Positions 39,176-53,742 of a stretch of DNA of 64,000 bases are shown here, one piece after another (position 1 is the stretch's first letter; every line of letters starts with the position of its first letter). This DNA comes from Oasisia sp. SBJ-2009 (Eukaryota > Annelida > Polychaeta > Sabellida > Siboglinidae): NCBI GenBank assembly GCA_964017155.1, contig OZ024867.1:27080609-27144608 (forward strand), given 5' to 3'. Position numbers and translations under genes: made by a program. The notes beneath the pieces are model-generated. The model saw only the letters and a list, made by a program, of their open reading frames with translations. It did not search any database and was not told where the DNA came from.

Positions 39176-41714
39176 GACATACCAATACATGCGACCACAA
39201 TGAAGGAATGGCTGAGTTACCTGGCCTATGCAGTTAACAGCGATACATCTGAGTCATGCATGCAGAGAACCTCCAACACAAAAATGTCATCGTCAACGTT
39301 GAAATGACAGCAGTCTCTTCACTACATACAATCCAGAGCATTATACACCACTTAAAATAGTAAGTTTGACTTCAGCATCATTTCAATGTCCAGGTTTAAT
39401 AAGTAGTCTTCAAATTGCCCATGCCCAAAGCATATGTCCTGATGCAGATAGTAACTCCTGTTTGTACCAACACAGTGTCAATCCAAAATAATAAAGTTGA
39501 TACATGGCATGCATTGAGTCTTTTTTAGACTAGAGTCAGCATGAATGATTATGTTTTTTTACAAAATAGCTCTCACAATGTGCCAGCCATCATAACTTTG
39601 TTCGTGTCCCTTGTGTAAAGGTATACAATTACTAGCACCATATTTCATATTTGGCATATATTTACATTTTCAAGAACTTTTTCACACATAACAGTGACCA
39701 TTTGTGGACAAAACTACAATTCTCACACACCTCTGTAGCAGCAACATCATCTGAAATGCAAAAATGGCACCTAGCATTTCTGTTGCCATGGAGCTTCCTA
39801 ACCCAGTTATTAGGGCACAGAGCACTGTTGATTTTCCCATTGGCGGCCATGTTAACGTTTTGTCAGATTATAAGGAAACTGGATTAAATTTTAACACAAT
39901 CACTGCAGTCATGTCACTGATATGCTGATCAAATTTCATCAAAAAAGCATATCTCAGGCTCTCTTAAAATGCATGCATGTTTTCTGACCCTCAATATTGA
40001 CCAAACTGAGCACGCTTTTCTGCATTCGCAGGGTCATGTAAGAAAAAATGGCTAAAAATCACTACGCCAACTACACTCTGCCTAACATGCGTCATTGCAC
40101 TGCAGATATATCATAGCACTTAACCTACTGGTATGCCTGTCCAACGGTACTCATTTCACATTAATTTCTTTTTTCAAAATCTCAAAAGACACAATTATTA
40201 AGGTACTACATTCGTATGGGTTAGACCAGGAAGTCTAACTGTGCTCTGACCCCTAATAGGAATTTTGAATTTTTTTTAAATCCTTTAATTTAGGCACTTT
40301 TGAAAGCTACATATATATCATGCAGGAGGCCAACAAATAAATGTCATCCCTTAATCTGGTATTTTTTTAACCACTTTTCAAATGACCACCCGCGCCTTAT
40401 TTTATGGTCCAATATTGTATAAATAAATAAAAAACCTCTTATGGTGCTGACCACACTGCAACTTACAGCTTGCGTATATATGCATAGAGAATATGTCTGT
40501 GACAGCCAACCATATAATCTGCAAGAAAATCATGCATAGTCTGTTGTTACCATATTGTGAAATAAAAAATATACAAAAACAGTTATGTCACTCCTACCCT
40601 ACATAATAATGTCCATATTTCACTTTAAAATGGGGATTTCAGAAAAGTGAGGTAACACAGCTTGTCAAATGTAATGCCATTACACAGCCCAATTAGTGCA
40701 CATGCTCAGAACAATGGATCAATGATTGCTGTATCCTCACAGAGCTTACAGGCCAGTATCAGATCAAAGGCATGCCCAGTCACACTTCCTGTAAGCCTGT
40801 CATAAATCCTGATGCCTCTTGGACTTTCCTTTGAGGACAGCTAGTGACAGACATGTGTCAGTGGTATAGATAGACAGATGACTTATTCCTCTTTCATGTC
40901 ATATATTCAGTCTTGACATATCTCTTTAAACAAATAATACATAGCTTATCAAGTTACCCCACCCCCCATAACAAATTTACCATCCAGGCACTCTTGATGA
41001 GGATTTTAGACTGACAAGATGGGCTTGGCTCCTAAAAGTTATATTATGGTATTCAGTGACAATATTCATTGGAATTAGTCTGCATTTGGTGCAATGAAGG
41101 ATGCTAAAAATAAGCATTGGGAATGCATTCTGTAGTGTGGTGGAAATAAGACTTAATGTTGGTGGTTTGACAAAAAAGTCAACCATATCATGGTCATATG
41201 ACATAACACTTTATGTATGAGAGAATAAAATATTACATTGGAACCATACTGTGTCAATGACAATGATAGTTACTTTGGCCATGGGCAATATAATATACAC
41301 ATTGCTTATAACAACTGGCACTGAAATGGTAATTAGGACATACATTTTATTTCACACATTGATAAAGCAGAAAATACAAGGCCTAAAAGGTATATTTCAT
41401 ATTAGCAGTGATACCTGTGATAAAAAGGGGAGAACATATACAATTTTGACAACTTTGACAACTCTGTGAGCCTCCTTACTCACTGCGTTCAACACAGTTG
41501 GATGAAGACTGACACAGCTATTCAAGGCAAATAATGACTAGACAAAACCAGAGAGTGTGTGTGTGCTCGCGCCTGCCTACGTGCATATACGTATATGCAC
41601 GCATATGTGTGTGCACATACATGCACATGCACATGCACATTTCAATGCAACGCGTCTGTACACTCAATATACAGTATATAGCCCTAGTTTCAAAATACAT
41701 GATCAACTTGCCGA
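39176..41714 (+). repeat. Macrosatellite unit 11
   Basis: 2,539 bp, subfamily C. Private variants include AAATTTCATCAAAAAAG near 39,932 and GCATGTTTTCTGACC near 39,977. It has a 2-bp shorter GA run before the GT tract, near 41,550. Confidence 0.95.
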
Positions 41715-44255
41715 GACATACCAATACATGCGACCACAATGGAGGAATGGCTGAGTTACCTGGCCTATGCAGTTAACAGCGATACATCTGAGTCATGCAT
41801 GCAGAGAACCTCCAACACAAAAATGTCATCGTCAACGTTGAAATGACAGCAGTCTCTTCACTACATACAATCCAGAGCATTATACACCACTTAAAATAGT
41901 AAGTTTGACTTCAGCATCATTTCAATGTCCAGGTTTAATAAGTAGTCTTCAAATTGCCCATGCCCAAAGCATATGTCCTGATGCAGATAGTAACTCCTGT
42001 TTGTACCAACACAGTGTCAATCCAAAATAATAAAGTTGATACATGGCATGCATTGAGTCTTTTTTAGACTAGAGTCAGCATGAATGATTATGTTTTTTTA
42101 CAAAATAGCTCTCACAATGTGCCAGCCATCATAACTTTGTTCGTGTCCCTTGTGTAAAGGTATACAATTACTAGCACCATATTTCATATTTGGCATATAT
42201 TTACATTTTCAAGAACTTTTTCACACATAACAGTGACCATTTGTGGACAAAACTACAATTCTCACACACCTCTGTAGCAGCAACATCATCTGAAATGCAA
42301 AAATGGCACCTAGCATTTCTGTTGCCATGGAGCTTCCTAACCCAGTTATTAGGGCACAGAGCACTGTTGATTTTCCCATTGGCGGCCATGTTAACGTTTT
42401 GTCAGATTATAAGGAAACTGGATTAAATGTTAACACAATCACTGCAGTCATGTCACTGATATGCTGATCAAATGTCGTCAAAAAAGCATATCTCAGGCTC
42501 TCTTAAAATGCATGCATGTGTTCTGACCCTCAATATTGACCAAACTGAGCACGCTTTTCTGCATTCGCAGGGTCATGTAAGAAAAAATGGCTAAAAATCA
42601 CTACGCCAACTACACTCTGCCTAACATGCGTCATTGCACTGCAGATATATCATAGCACTTAACCTACTGGTATGCCTGTCCAACGGTACTCATTTCACAT
42701 TAATTTCTTTTTTCAAAATCTCAAAAGACACAATTATTAAGGTACTACATTCGTATGGGTTAGACCAGGAAGTCTAACTGTGCTCTGACCCCTAATAGGA
42801 ATTTTGAATTTTTTTTAAATCCTTTAATTTAGGCACTTTTGAAAGCTACATATATATCATGCAGGAGGCCAACAAATAAATGTCATCCCTTAATCTGGTA
42901 TTTTTTTAACCACTTTTCAAATGACCACCCGCGCCTTATTTTATGGTCCAATATTGTATAAATAAATAAAAAACCTCTTATGGTGCTGACCACACTGCAA
43001 CTTACAGCTTGCGTATATATGCATAGAGAATATGTCTGTGACAGCCAACCATATAATCTGCAAGAAAATCATGCATAGTCTGTTGTTACCATATTGTGAA
43101 ATAAAAAATATACAAAAACAGTTATGTCACTCCTACCCTACATAATAATGTCCATATTTCACTTTAAAATGGGGATTTCAGAAAAGTGAGGTAACACAGC
43201 TTGTCAAATGTAATGCCATTACACAGCCCAATTAGTGCACATGCTCAGAACAATGGATCAATGATTGCTGTATCCTCACAGAGCTTACAGGCCAGTATCA
43301 GATCAAAGGCATGCCCAGTCACACTTCCTGTAAGCCTGTCATAAATCCTGATGCCTCTTGGACTTTCCTTTGAGGACAGCTAGTGACAGACATGTGTCAG
43401 TGGTATAGATAGACAGATGACTTATTCCTCTTTCATGTCATATATTCAGTCTTGACATATCTCTTTAAACAAATAATACATAGCTTATCAAGTTACCCCA
43501 CCCCCCATAACAAATTTACCATCCAGGCACTCTTGATGAGGATTTTAGACTGACAAGATGGGCTTGGCTCCTAAAAGTTATATTATGGTATTCAGTGACA
43601 ATATTCATTGGAATTAGTCTGCATTTGATGCAATGAAGGATGCTAAAAATAAGCATTGGGAATGCATTCTGTAGTGTGGTGGAAATAAGACTTAATGTTG
43701 GTGGTTTGACAAAAAAGTCAACCATATCATGGTCATATGACATAACACTTTATGTATGAGAGAATAAAATATTACATTGGAACCATACGGTGTCAATGAC
43801 AATGATAGTTACTTTGGCCATGGGCAATATAATATACACATTGCTTATAACAACTGGCACTGAAATGGTAATTAGGACATACATTTTATTTCACACATTG
43901 ATAAAGCAGAAAATACAAGGCCTAAAAGGTATATTTCATATTAGCAGTGATACCTGTGATAAAAAGGGGAGAACATATACAATTTTGACAACTTTGACAA
44001 CTCTGTGAGCCTCCTTACTCACTGCGTTCAACACAGTTGGATGAAGACTGACACAGCTATTCAAGGCAAATAATGACTAGACAAAACCAGAGAGAGTGTG
44101 TGTGTGCTCGCGCCTGCCTACGTGCATATACGTATATGCACGCATATGTGTGTGCACATACATGCACATGCACATGCACATTTCAATGCAACGCGTCTGT
44201 ACACTCAATATACAGTATATAGCCCTAGTTTCAAAATACATGATCAACTTGCCGA
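41715..44255 (+). repeat. Macrosatellite unit 12
   Basis: 2,541 bp, subfamily C. It starts with the CAATGGAGGAATGG form rather than CAATGAAGG. Private change: GGATTAAATGTTAAC near 42,421. Confidence 0.95.
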
Positions 44256-46792
44256 GACATACCAATACATGCGACCACAATGGAGGAATGGCTGAGTTAC
44301 CTGGCCTATGCAGTTAACAGCGATACATCTGAGTCATGCATGCAGAGAACCTCCAACACAAAAATGTCATCGTCAACGTTGAAATGACAGCAGTCTCTTC
44401 ACTACATACAATCCAGAGCATTATACACCACTTAAAATAGTAAGTTTGACTTCAGCATCATTTCAATGTCCAGGTTTAATAAGTAGTCTTCAAATTGCCC
44501 ATGCCCAAAGCATATGTCCTGATGCAGATAGTAACTCCTGTTTGTACCAACACAGTGTCAATCCAAAATAATAAAGTTGATACATGGCATGCATTGAGTC
44601 TTTTTTAGACTAGAGTCAGCATGAATGATTATGTTTTTTTACAAAATAGCTCTCACAATGTGCCAGCCATCATAACTTTGTTCGTGTCCCTTGTGTAAAG
44701 GTATACAATTACTAGCACCATATTTCATATTTGGCATATATTTACATTTTCAAGAACTTTTTCACACATAACAGTGACCATTTGTGGACAAAACTACAAT
44801 TCTCACACACCTCTGTAGCAGCAACATCATCTGAAATGCAAAAATGGCACCTAGCATTTCTGTTGCCATGGAGCTTCCTAACCCAGTTATTAGGGCACAG
44901 AGCACTGTTGATTTTCCCATTGGCGGCCATGTTAACGTTTTGTCAGATTATAAGGAAACTGGATTAAATTTTAACACAATCACTGCAGTCATGTCACTGA
45001 TATGCTGATCAAATTTCGTCAAAAAAGCATATCTCAGGCTCTCTTAAAATGCATGCATGTTTTCTGACCCTCAATATTGACCAAACTGAGCACGCTTTTC
45101 TGCATTCGCAGGGTCATGTAAGAAAAAATGGCTAAAAATCACTACGCCAACTACACTCTGCCTAACATGCGTCATTGCACTGCAGATATATCATAGCACT
45201 TAACCTACTGGTATGCCTGTCCAACGGTACTCATTTCACATTAATTTCTTTTTTCAAAATCTCAAAAGACACAATTATTAAGGTACTACATTCGTATGGG
45301 TTAGACCAGGAAGTCTAACTGTGCTCTGACCCCTAATAGGAATTTTGAATTTTTTTTAAATCCTTTAATTTAGGCACTTTTGAAAGCTACATATATATCA
45401 TGCAGGAGGCCAACAAATAAATGTCATCCCTTAATCTGGTATTTTTTTAACCACTTTTCAAATGACCACCCGCGCCTTATTTTATGGTCCAATATTGTAT
45501 AAATAAATAAAAAACCTCTTATGGTGCTGACCACACTGCAACTTACAGCTTGCGTATATATGCATAGAGAATATGTCTGTGACAGCCAACCATATAATCT
45601 GCAAGAAAATCATGCATAGTCTGTTGTTACCATATTGTGAAATAAAAAATATACAAAAACAGTTATGTCACTCCTACCCTACATAATAATGTCCATATTT
45701 CACTTTAAAATGGGGATTTCAGAAAAGTGAGGTAACACAGCTTGTCAAATGTAATGCCATTACACAGCCCAATTAGTGCACATGCTCAGAACAATGGATC
45801 AATGATTGCTGTATCCTCACAGAGCTTACAGGCCAGTATCAGATCAAAGGCATGCCCAGTCACACTTCCTGTAAGCCTGTCATAAATCCTGATGCCTCTT
45901 GGACTTTCCTTTGAGGACAGCTAGTGACAGACATGTGTCAGTGGTATAGATAGACAGATGACTTATTCCTCTTTCATGTCATATATTCAGTCTTGACATA
46001 TCTCTTTAAACAAATAATACATAGCTTATCAAGTTACCCCACCCCCCATAACAAATTTACCATCCAGGCACTCTTGATGAGGATTTTAGACTGACAAGAT
46101 GGGCTTGGCTCCTAAAAGTTATATTATGGTATTCAGTGACAATATTCATTGGAATTAGTCTGCATTTGGTGCAATGAAGGATGCTAAAAATAAGCATTGG
46201 GAATGCATTCTGTAGTGTGGTGGAAATAAGACTTAATGTTGGTGGTTTGACAAAAAAGTCAACCATATCATGGTCATATGACATAACACTTTATATATAT
46301 GAGAGAATAAAATATTACATTGGAACCATACGGTGTCAATGACAATGATAGTTACTTTGGCCATGGGCAATATAATATACACATTGCTTATAACAACTGG
46401 CACTGAAATGGTAATTAGGACATACATTTTATTTCACACATTGATAAAGCAGAAAATACAAGGCCTAAAAGGTATATTTCATATTAGCAGTGATACCTGT
46501 GATAAAAAGGGGAGAACATATACAATTTTGACAACTTTGACAACTCTGTGAGCCTCCTTACTCACTGCGTTCAACACAGTTGGATGAAGACTGACACAGC
46601 TATTCAAGGCAAATAATGACTAGACAAAACCAGAGAGAGTGTGTGTGTGCTCGCGCCTGCCTACGTGCATATACGTATATGCACGCATATGTGTGTGCAC
46701 ATACATGCACATGCACATTTCAATGCAACGCGTCTGTACACTCAATATACAGTATATAGCCCTAGTTTCAAAATACATGATCAACTTGCCGA
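44256..46792 (+). repeat. Macrosatellite unit 13
   Basis: 2,537 bp, subfamily C. It has GCATGTTTTCTGACC (shared with unit 11), a 2-bp gain in CTTTATATATATGAG near 46,290, and one fewer ACATGC step. Confidence 0.95.
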
Positions 46793-49327
46793 GACATACC
46801 AATACATGCGACCACAATGGAGGAATGGCTGAGTTACCTGGCCTATGCAGTTAACAGCGATACATCTGAGTCATGCATGCAGAGAACCTCCAACACAAAA
46901 ATGTCATCGTCAACGTTGAAATGACAGCAGTCTCTTCACTACATACAATCCAGAGCATTATACACCACTTAAAATAGTAAGTTTGACTTCAGCATCATTT
47001 CAATGTCCAGGTTTAATAAGTAGTCTTCAAATTGCCCATGCACAAAGCATATGTCCTGATGCAGATAGTAACTCCTGTTTGTACCAACACAGTGTCAATC
47101 CAAAATAATAAAGTTGATACATGGCATGCATTGAGTCTTTTTTAGACTAGAGTCAGCATGAATGATTATGTTTTTTTACAAAATAGCTCTCACAATGTGC
47201 CAGCCATCATAACTTTGTTCGTGTCCCTTGTGTAAAGGTATACAATTACTAGCACCATATTTCATATTTGGCATATATTTACATTTTCAAGAACTTTTTC
47301 ACACATAACAGTGACCATTTGTGGACAAAACTACAATTCTCACACACCTCTGTAGCAGCAACATCATCTGAAATGCAAAAATGGCACCTAGCATTTCTGT
47401 TGCCATGGAGCTTCCTAACCCAGTTATTAGGGCACAGAGCACTGTTGATTTTCCCATTGGCGGCCATGTTAACGTTTTGTCAGATTATAAGGAAACTGGA
47501 TTAAATTTTAACACAATCACTGCAGTCATGTCACTGATATGCTGATCAAATTTCGTCAAAAAAGCATATCTCAGGCTCTCTTAAAATGCATGCATGTGTT
47601 CTGACCCTCAATATTGACCAAACTGAGCACGCTTTTCTGCATTCGCAGGGTCATGTAAGAAAAAATGGCTAAAAATCACTACGCCAACTACACTCTGCCT
47701 AACATGCGTCATTGCACTGCAGATATATCATAGCACTTAACCTACTGGTATGCCTGTCCAACGGTACTCATTTCACATTAATTTCTTTTTTCAAAATCTC
47801 AAAAGACACAATTATTAAGGTACTACATTCGTATGGGTTAGACCAGGAAGTCTAACTGTGCTCTGACCCCTAATAGGAATTTTGAATTTTTTTTAAATCC
47901 TTTAATTTAGGCACTTTTGAAAGCTACATATATATCATGCAGGAGGCCAACAAATAAATGTCATCCCTTAATCTGGTATTTTTTTAACCACTTTTCAAAT
48001 GACCACCCGCGCCTTATTTTATGGTCCAATATTGTATAAATAAATAAAAAACCTCTTATGGTGCTGACCACACTGCAACTTACAGCTTGCGTATATATGC
48101 ATAGAGAATATGTCTGTGACAGCCAACCATATAATCTGCAAGAAAATCATGCATAGTCTGTTGTTACCATATTGTGAAATAAAAAATATACAAAAACAGT
48201 TATGTCACTCCTACCCTACATAATAATGTCCATATTTCACTTTAAAATGGGGATTTCAGAAAAGTGAGGTAACACAGCTTGTCAAATGTAATGCCATTAC
48301 ACAGCCCAATTAGTGCACATGCTCAGAACAATGGATCAATGATTGCTGTATCCTCACAGAGCTTACAGGCCAGTATCAGATCAAAGGCATGCCCAGTCAC
48401 ACTTCCTGTAAGCCTGTCATAAATCCTGATGCCTCTTGGACTTTCCTTTGAGGACAGCTAGTGACAGACATGTGTCAGTGGTATAGATAGACAGATGACT
48501 TATTCCTCTTTCATGTCATATATTCAGTCTTGACATATCTCTTTAAACAAATAATACATAGCTTATCAAGTTACCCCACCCCCCATAACAAATTTACCAT
48601 CCAGGCACTCTTGATGAGGATTTTAGACTGACAAGATGGGCTTGGCTCCTAAAAGTTATATTATGGTATTCAGTGACAATATTCATTGGAATTAGTCTGC
48701 ATTTGGTGCAATGAAGGATGCTAAAAATAAGCATTGGGAATGCATTCTGTAGTGTGGTGGAAATAAGACTTAATGTTGGTGGTTTGACAAAAAAGTCAAC
48801 CATATCATGGTCATATGACATAACACTTTATGTATGAGAGAATAAAATATTACATTGGAACCATACTGTGTCAATGACAATGATAGTTACTTTGGCCATG
48901 GGCAATATAATATACACATTGCTTATAACAACTGGCACTGAAATGGTAATTAGGACATACATTTTATTTCACACATTGATAAAGCAGAAAATACAAGGCC
49001 TAAAAGGTATATTTCATATTAGCAGTGATACCTGTGATAAAAAGGGGAGAACATATACAATTTTGACAACTTTGACAACTCTGTGAGCCTCCTTACTCAC
49101 TGCGTTCAACACAGTTGGATGAAGACTGACACAGCTATTCAAGGCAAATAATGACTAGACAAAACCAGAGAGAGTGTGTGTGTGCTCGCGCCTGCCTACG
49201 TGCATATACGTATATGCACGCATATGTGTGTGCACATACATGCACATGCACATTTCAATGCAACGCGTCTGTACACTCAATATACAGTATATAGCCCTAG
49301 TTTCAAAATACATGATCAACTTGCCGA
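46793..49327 (+). repeat. Macrosatellite unit 14
   Basis: 2,535 bp, subfamily C. It has the shorter ACATGC tract and GCCCATGCACAAAG near 47,034. Confidence 0.95.
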
Positions 49328-51694
49328 GACATACCAATACATGCGACCACAATGGAGGAATGGCTGAGTTACCTGGCCTATGCAGTTAACAGCGATACAT
49401 CTGAGTCATGCATGCAGAGAACCTCCAACACAAAAATGTCATCGTCAACGTTGAAATGACAGCAGTCTCTTCACTACATACAATCCAGAGCATTATACAC
49501 CACTTAAAATAGTAAGTTTGACTTCAGCATCATTTCAATGTCCAGGTTTAATAAGTAGTCTTCAAATTGCCCATGCACAAAGCATATGTCCTGATGCAGA
49601 TAGTAACTCCTGTTTGTACCAACACAGTGTCAATCCAAAATAATAAAGTTGATACATGGCATGCATTGAGTCTTTTTTAGACTAGAGTCAGCATGAATGA
49701 TTATGTTTTTTTACAAAATAGCTCTCACAATGTGCCAGCCATCATAACTTTGTTCGTGTCCCTTGTGTAAAGGTATACAATTACTAGCACCATATTTCAT
49801 ATTTGGCATATATTTACATTTTCAAGAACTTTTTCACACATAACAGTGACCATTTGTGGACAAAACTACAATTCTCACACACCTCTGTAGCAGCAACATC
49901 ATCTGAAATGCAAAAATGGCACCTAGCATTTCTGTTGCCATGGAGCTTCCTAACCCAGTTATTAGGGCACAGAGCACTGTTGATTTTCCCATTGGCGGCC
50001 ATGTTAACGTTTTGTCAGATTATAAGGAAACTGGATTAAATTTTAACACAATCACTGCAGTCATGTCACTGATATGCTGATCAAATTTCGTCAAAAAAGC
50101 ATATCTCAGGCTCTCTTAAAATGCATGCATGTGTTCTGACCCTCAATATTGACCAAACTGAGCACGCTTTTCTGCATTCGCAGGGTCATGTAAGAAAAAA
50201 TGGCTAAAAATCACTACGCCAACTACACTCTGCCTAACATGCGTCATTGCACTGCAGATATATCATAGCACTTAACCTACTGGTATGCCTGTCCAACGGT
50301 ACTCATTTCACATTAATTTCTTTTTTCAAAATCTCAAAAGACACAATTATTAAGGTACTACATTCGTATGGGTTAGACCAGGAAGTCTAACTGTGCTCTG
50401 ACCCCTAATAGGAATTTTGAATTTTTTTTAAATCCTTTAATTTAGGCACTTTTGAAAGCTACATATATATCATGCAGGAGGCCAACAAATAAATGTCATC
50501 CCTTAATCTGGTATTTTTTTAACCACTTTTCAAATGACCACCCGCGCCTTATTTTATGGTCCAATATTGTATAAATAAATAAAAAACCTCTTATGGTGCT
50601 GACCACACTGCAACTTACAGCTTGCGTATATATGCATAGAGAATATGTCTGTGACAGCCAACCATATAATCTGCAAGAAAATCATGCATAGTCTGTTGTT
50701 ACCATATTGTGAAATAAAAAATATACAAAAACAGTTATGTCACTCCTACCCTACATAATAATGTCCATATTTCACTTTAAAATGGGGATTTCAGAAAAGT
50801 GAGGTAACACAGCTTGTCAAATGTAATGCCATTACACAGCCCAATTAGTGCACATGCTCAGAACAATGGATCAATGATTGCTGTATCCTCACAGAGCTTA
50901 CAGGCCAGTATCAGATCAAAGGCATGCCCAGTTACACTTCCTGTAAGCCTGTCATAAATCCTGATGCCTCTTGGACTTTCCTTTGAGGACAGCTAGTGAC
51001 AGACATGTGTCCTAAAAGTTATATTATGGTATTCAGTGACAATATTCATTGGAATTAGTCTGCATTTGGTGCAATGAAGGATGCTAAAAATAAGCATTGG
51101 GAATGCATTCTGTAGTGTGGTGGAAATAAGACTTAATGTTGGTGGTTTGAGAAAAAAGTCAACCATATCATGGTCCTATGACATAACACTTTATGTATGA
51201 GAGAATAAAATATTACATTGGAACCAGACTGTGTCAATGACAATGATAGTTACTTTGGCCATGGGCAATATTATATACACATTGCTTATAACAACTGGCA
51301 CTGAAATGGTAATTAGGACATACATTTTATTTCACACATTGATAAAGCAGAAAATACAAGGCCTAAAAGGTATATTTCACAGTAGCAGTGATACCTGTGA
51401 TAAAAAGGGGAGAACATATACAATTTTGACAACTTTGACAACTCTGTGAGCCTCCTTACTCACTGCATTCAAAACAGTTGGATGAAGACTAACACAGCTA
51501 TTCAAGGCAAATAATGACTATACAAAACCAGAGAGTGTGTGTGTGCTCGCGCCTGCCTACGTGCATATACGTATATGCACGCATATGTGTGTGCACATAC
51601 ATGCACATACACATGCACATTTCAATGCAACGCGTCTGTACACTCAATATACAGTATATAGCCTTAGTTTCAAAATACATGATCAACTTGCCGA
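49328..51694 (+). repeat. Macrosatellite unit 15 (172-bp deletion)
   Basis: 2,367 bp. Near 51,012, ACATGTGTC is joined to CTAAAAGTT, removing 172 bp present in unit 14 (48,477-48,648). Left of the junction it is subfamily C; right of it, it reads TTTGAGAAAAAAG as in A and B. Confidence 0.93.
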
Positions 51695-53742
51695 GACATA
51701 CCAATACATGCGACCACAATGGAGGAATCGCTGAGTTACCTGGCCTATGCAGTTAAGAGCGATACATCTGAGTCATGCATGCAGAGAACCTCCAACACAA
51801 TAATGTCATCGTCAACGTTGAAATGACAGCAGTCTCTTCACTACATACAATCCAGAGCATTCTACACCACTTAAAATAGTAAGTTTGACTTCAGCATCAT
51901 TTCAATGTCCAGGTTTAATAAGTAGTCTTCAAATTGCCCATGCCCAAAGCATATGTCCTGATGCAGATAGTAACTCCTGTTTGTACCAACACAGTGTCAA
52001 TCCAAAATAATAAAGTTGATACATGGCATGCATTGAGTCTTTTGTAGACTAAACTAGACTAGAGTCAGCATGAATGATTCTGTTTTTTTTTACAAAATAG
52101 CTCTCACAATGTGCCAGCCATCATAACTTTGTTTGTGTCCCTTGTGTAAAGGTATACAATTACTAGCACCATATTTCATATTTGGCATATATTTACATTT
52201 TCAAGAACTTTTTCACACATAACAGTGACCATTTGTGGACAAAACTACAATTCTCACACACCTCTGTAGCAGCAACATCATCTGAAATGCAAAAATGGTA
52301 CCTCTGTTGCCATGGAGCTTCCTAACCCAGTTATTAGGGCACAGAGCACTGTTGATTTTCCCATTGGCCGCCATGTTAACGTTTTGTCAGATTATAAGGA
52401 AACTGGATTAAATTTTAACACATTCACTGCAGTCATGTCACTGATATGCTGATCAAATTTCGTCAAAAAAGCATATCTCAGGCTCTCTTAAAATGCATGC
52501 ATGTGTTCTGACCCTCAATATTGACCAAACTGAGCACGCTTTTCTGCATTCGCAGGGTCATGTAAGAAAAAATGGCTAAAAATCACTACGCCAACTACAC
52601 TCTGCCTAACATGCGTCATTGCACTGCAGATATATCATAGCACTTAATCTACTGGTATGCCTGTCGTACGGTACTCATTTCACATTAATTTCTTTTTTCA
52701 AAATCTAAAAAGACACAATTATTAAGGTACTACATTCGTATGGGTTAGACCAGGAAGTCTAACTGTGCTCTGACCCCTAATAGGAATTTTGAATTTTTTA
52801 AAAATCCTTTTATTTAGGCACTTTTGAAAGCTACATATATATCATGCAGGAGGCCAACAAATCAATGTCATCCCTTAATCTGGTATTTTTTTACCCACTT
52901 TACAAATGACCACCCGCGCCTTATTTTATGGTCCAATATTGTATAAATAAATAAAAAACCTCTTATGGTGCTGACCACACTGCAACTTACAGCTTGCGTA
53001 TATATGCATAGAGAATATGTCTGTGACAGCCAACCATATAATCTGCAAGAAAATCATGCATAGTCTGTTGTTACCATATTGTGAAATAAAAAATATACAA
53101 AAACAGTTATGTCACTCCTACCCTACATAATAATGTCCATATTTCACTTTAAAATGGGGATTTCAGAAAAGTGAGGTAACACAGCTTGTCAAATGTAATG
53201 CCATTACACAGCCCAATTAGTGCACATGCTCAGAACAATGGATCAATGATTGCTGTATCCTCACAGAGCTTACAGGCCAGTATCAGATCAAAGGCATGCC
53301 CAGTCACACTTCCTGTAAGCCTGTCACAAATCCTGATGCCTCTTGGACTTTCCTTTGAGAACAGCTAGTGACAGACATGTGTCAGTGGTATAGATAGACA
53401 GATGACTTATTCCTCTTTCATGTCATATATTCAGTCTTGACATATCTCTTTAAGCAAATAATACATAGCTTATCAAGTTACCCCACCCCCCATAACAAAT
53501 TTACCATCCAGGCACTCTTGATGAGGATTTTAGACTGACAAGATGGGCTTGGCTCCTAAAAGTTGTATTATGGTATTCAGTGACAATATTCATTGGAATT
53601 AGTCTGCATTTGGTGCAATGAAGGATGCTAAAAATAAGCATTGGGAATGCATTCTGTAGTGTGGAGGAAATAAGACTTAATGTTGGTGGTTTGAGAAAAA
53701 AGTCAACCATATCATGGTCCTATGACATAACACTTTATGTAT
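51695..53742 (+). repeat. Macrosatellite unit 16 (right-edge, truncated)
   Basis: About 2,048 bp. It ends at CTTTATGTATG, roughly 500 bp short of a full unit, so it lacks the purine-pyrimidine tract. Markers are GGAATCGCTGAG at the start, GGTACCTCTG, GGCCGCCATG and CTGTCGTACGG, the last shared only with unit 4. Confidence 0.93.

Larger units (their letters stand above)
14303..53742 (+). repeat. ~2.54-kb macrosatellite array, 16 head-to-tail units
   Basis: A single AT-rich sequence of about 2.54 kb repeats 16 times in the same orientation. I set the unit start at the GACATACCAATA anchor, which is where similarity begins at the left edge. Anchors fall at 14303, 16410, 18963, 21511, 24049, 26581, 29064, 31553, 34094, 36635, 39176, 41715, 44256, 46793, 49328 and 51695. 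Typical spacing is 2,535-2,553 bp, and units 8-12 are 2,539-2,541 bp. Copies differ by scattered substitutions and small indels. I found no rRNA, snRNA, histone or other known tandem gene in the unit. Its short open frames (up to 86 codons) show no domain and are shifted by indels in some copies. It is best described as a non-coding macrosatellite; I do not recognise the family. Confidence 0.97.

Noticed and set aside
14790..52300. Recurrent 60-86-codon frames in the macrosatellite (for example the MAYIYIFKN and MAANGKINS frames) as a conserved small protein
   Set aside because: They recur only because the DNA repeats. A 7-bp loss in units 4, 6, 7 and 16 and the deletions in other units break them, and frames on both strands overlap.
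14303..53742. CRISPR array or prokaryotic repeat system
   Set aside because: Units are 2.5 kb with no short repeat/spacer pattern, no cas-like genes, and splice sites and LINE/Harbinger relics nearby. The DNA is eukaryotic.
14303..53742. Tandem rRNA, 5S, snRNA or spliced-leader gene array
   Set aside because: No recognisable conserved RNA sequence, Pol III terminator context or internal box pair was found in the unit. The GGCTGAGTTACCTGG stretch looks A-box-like but has no B-box partner.
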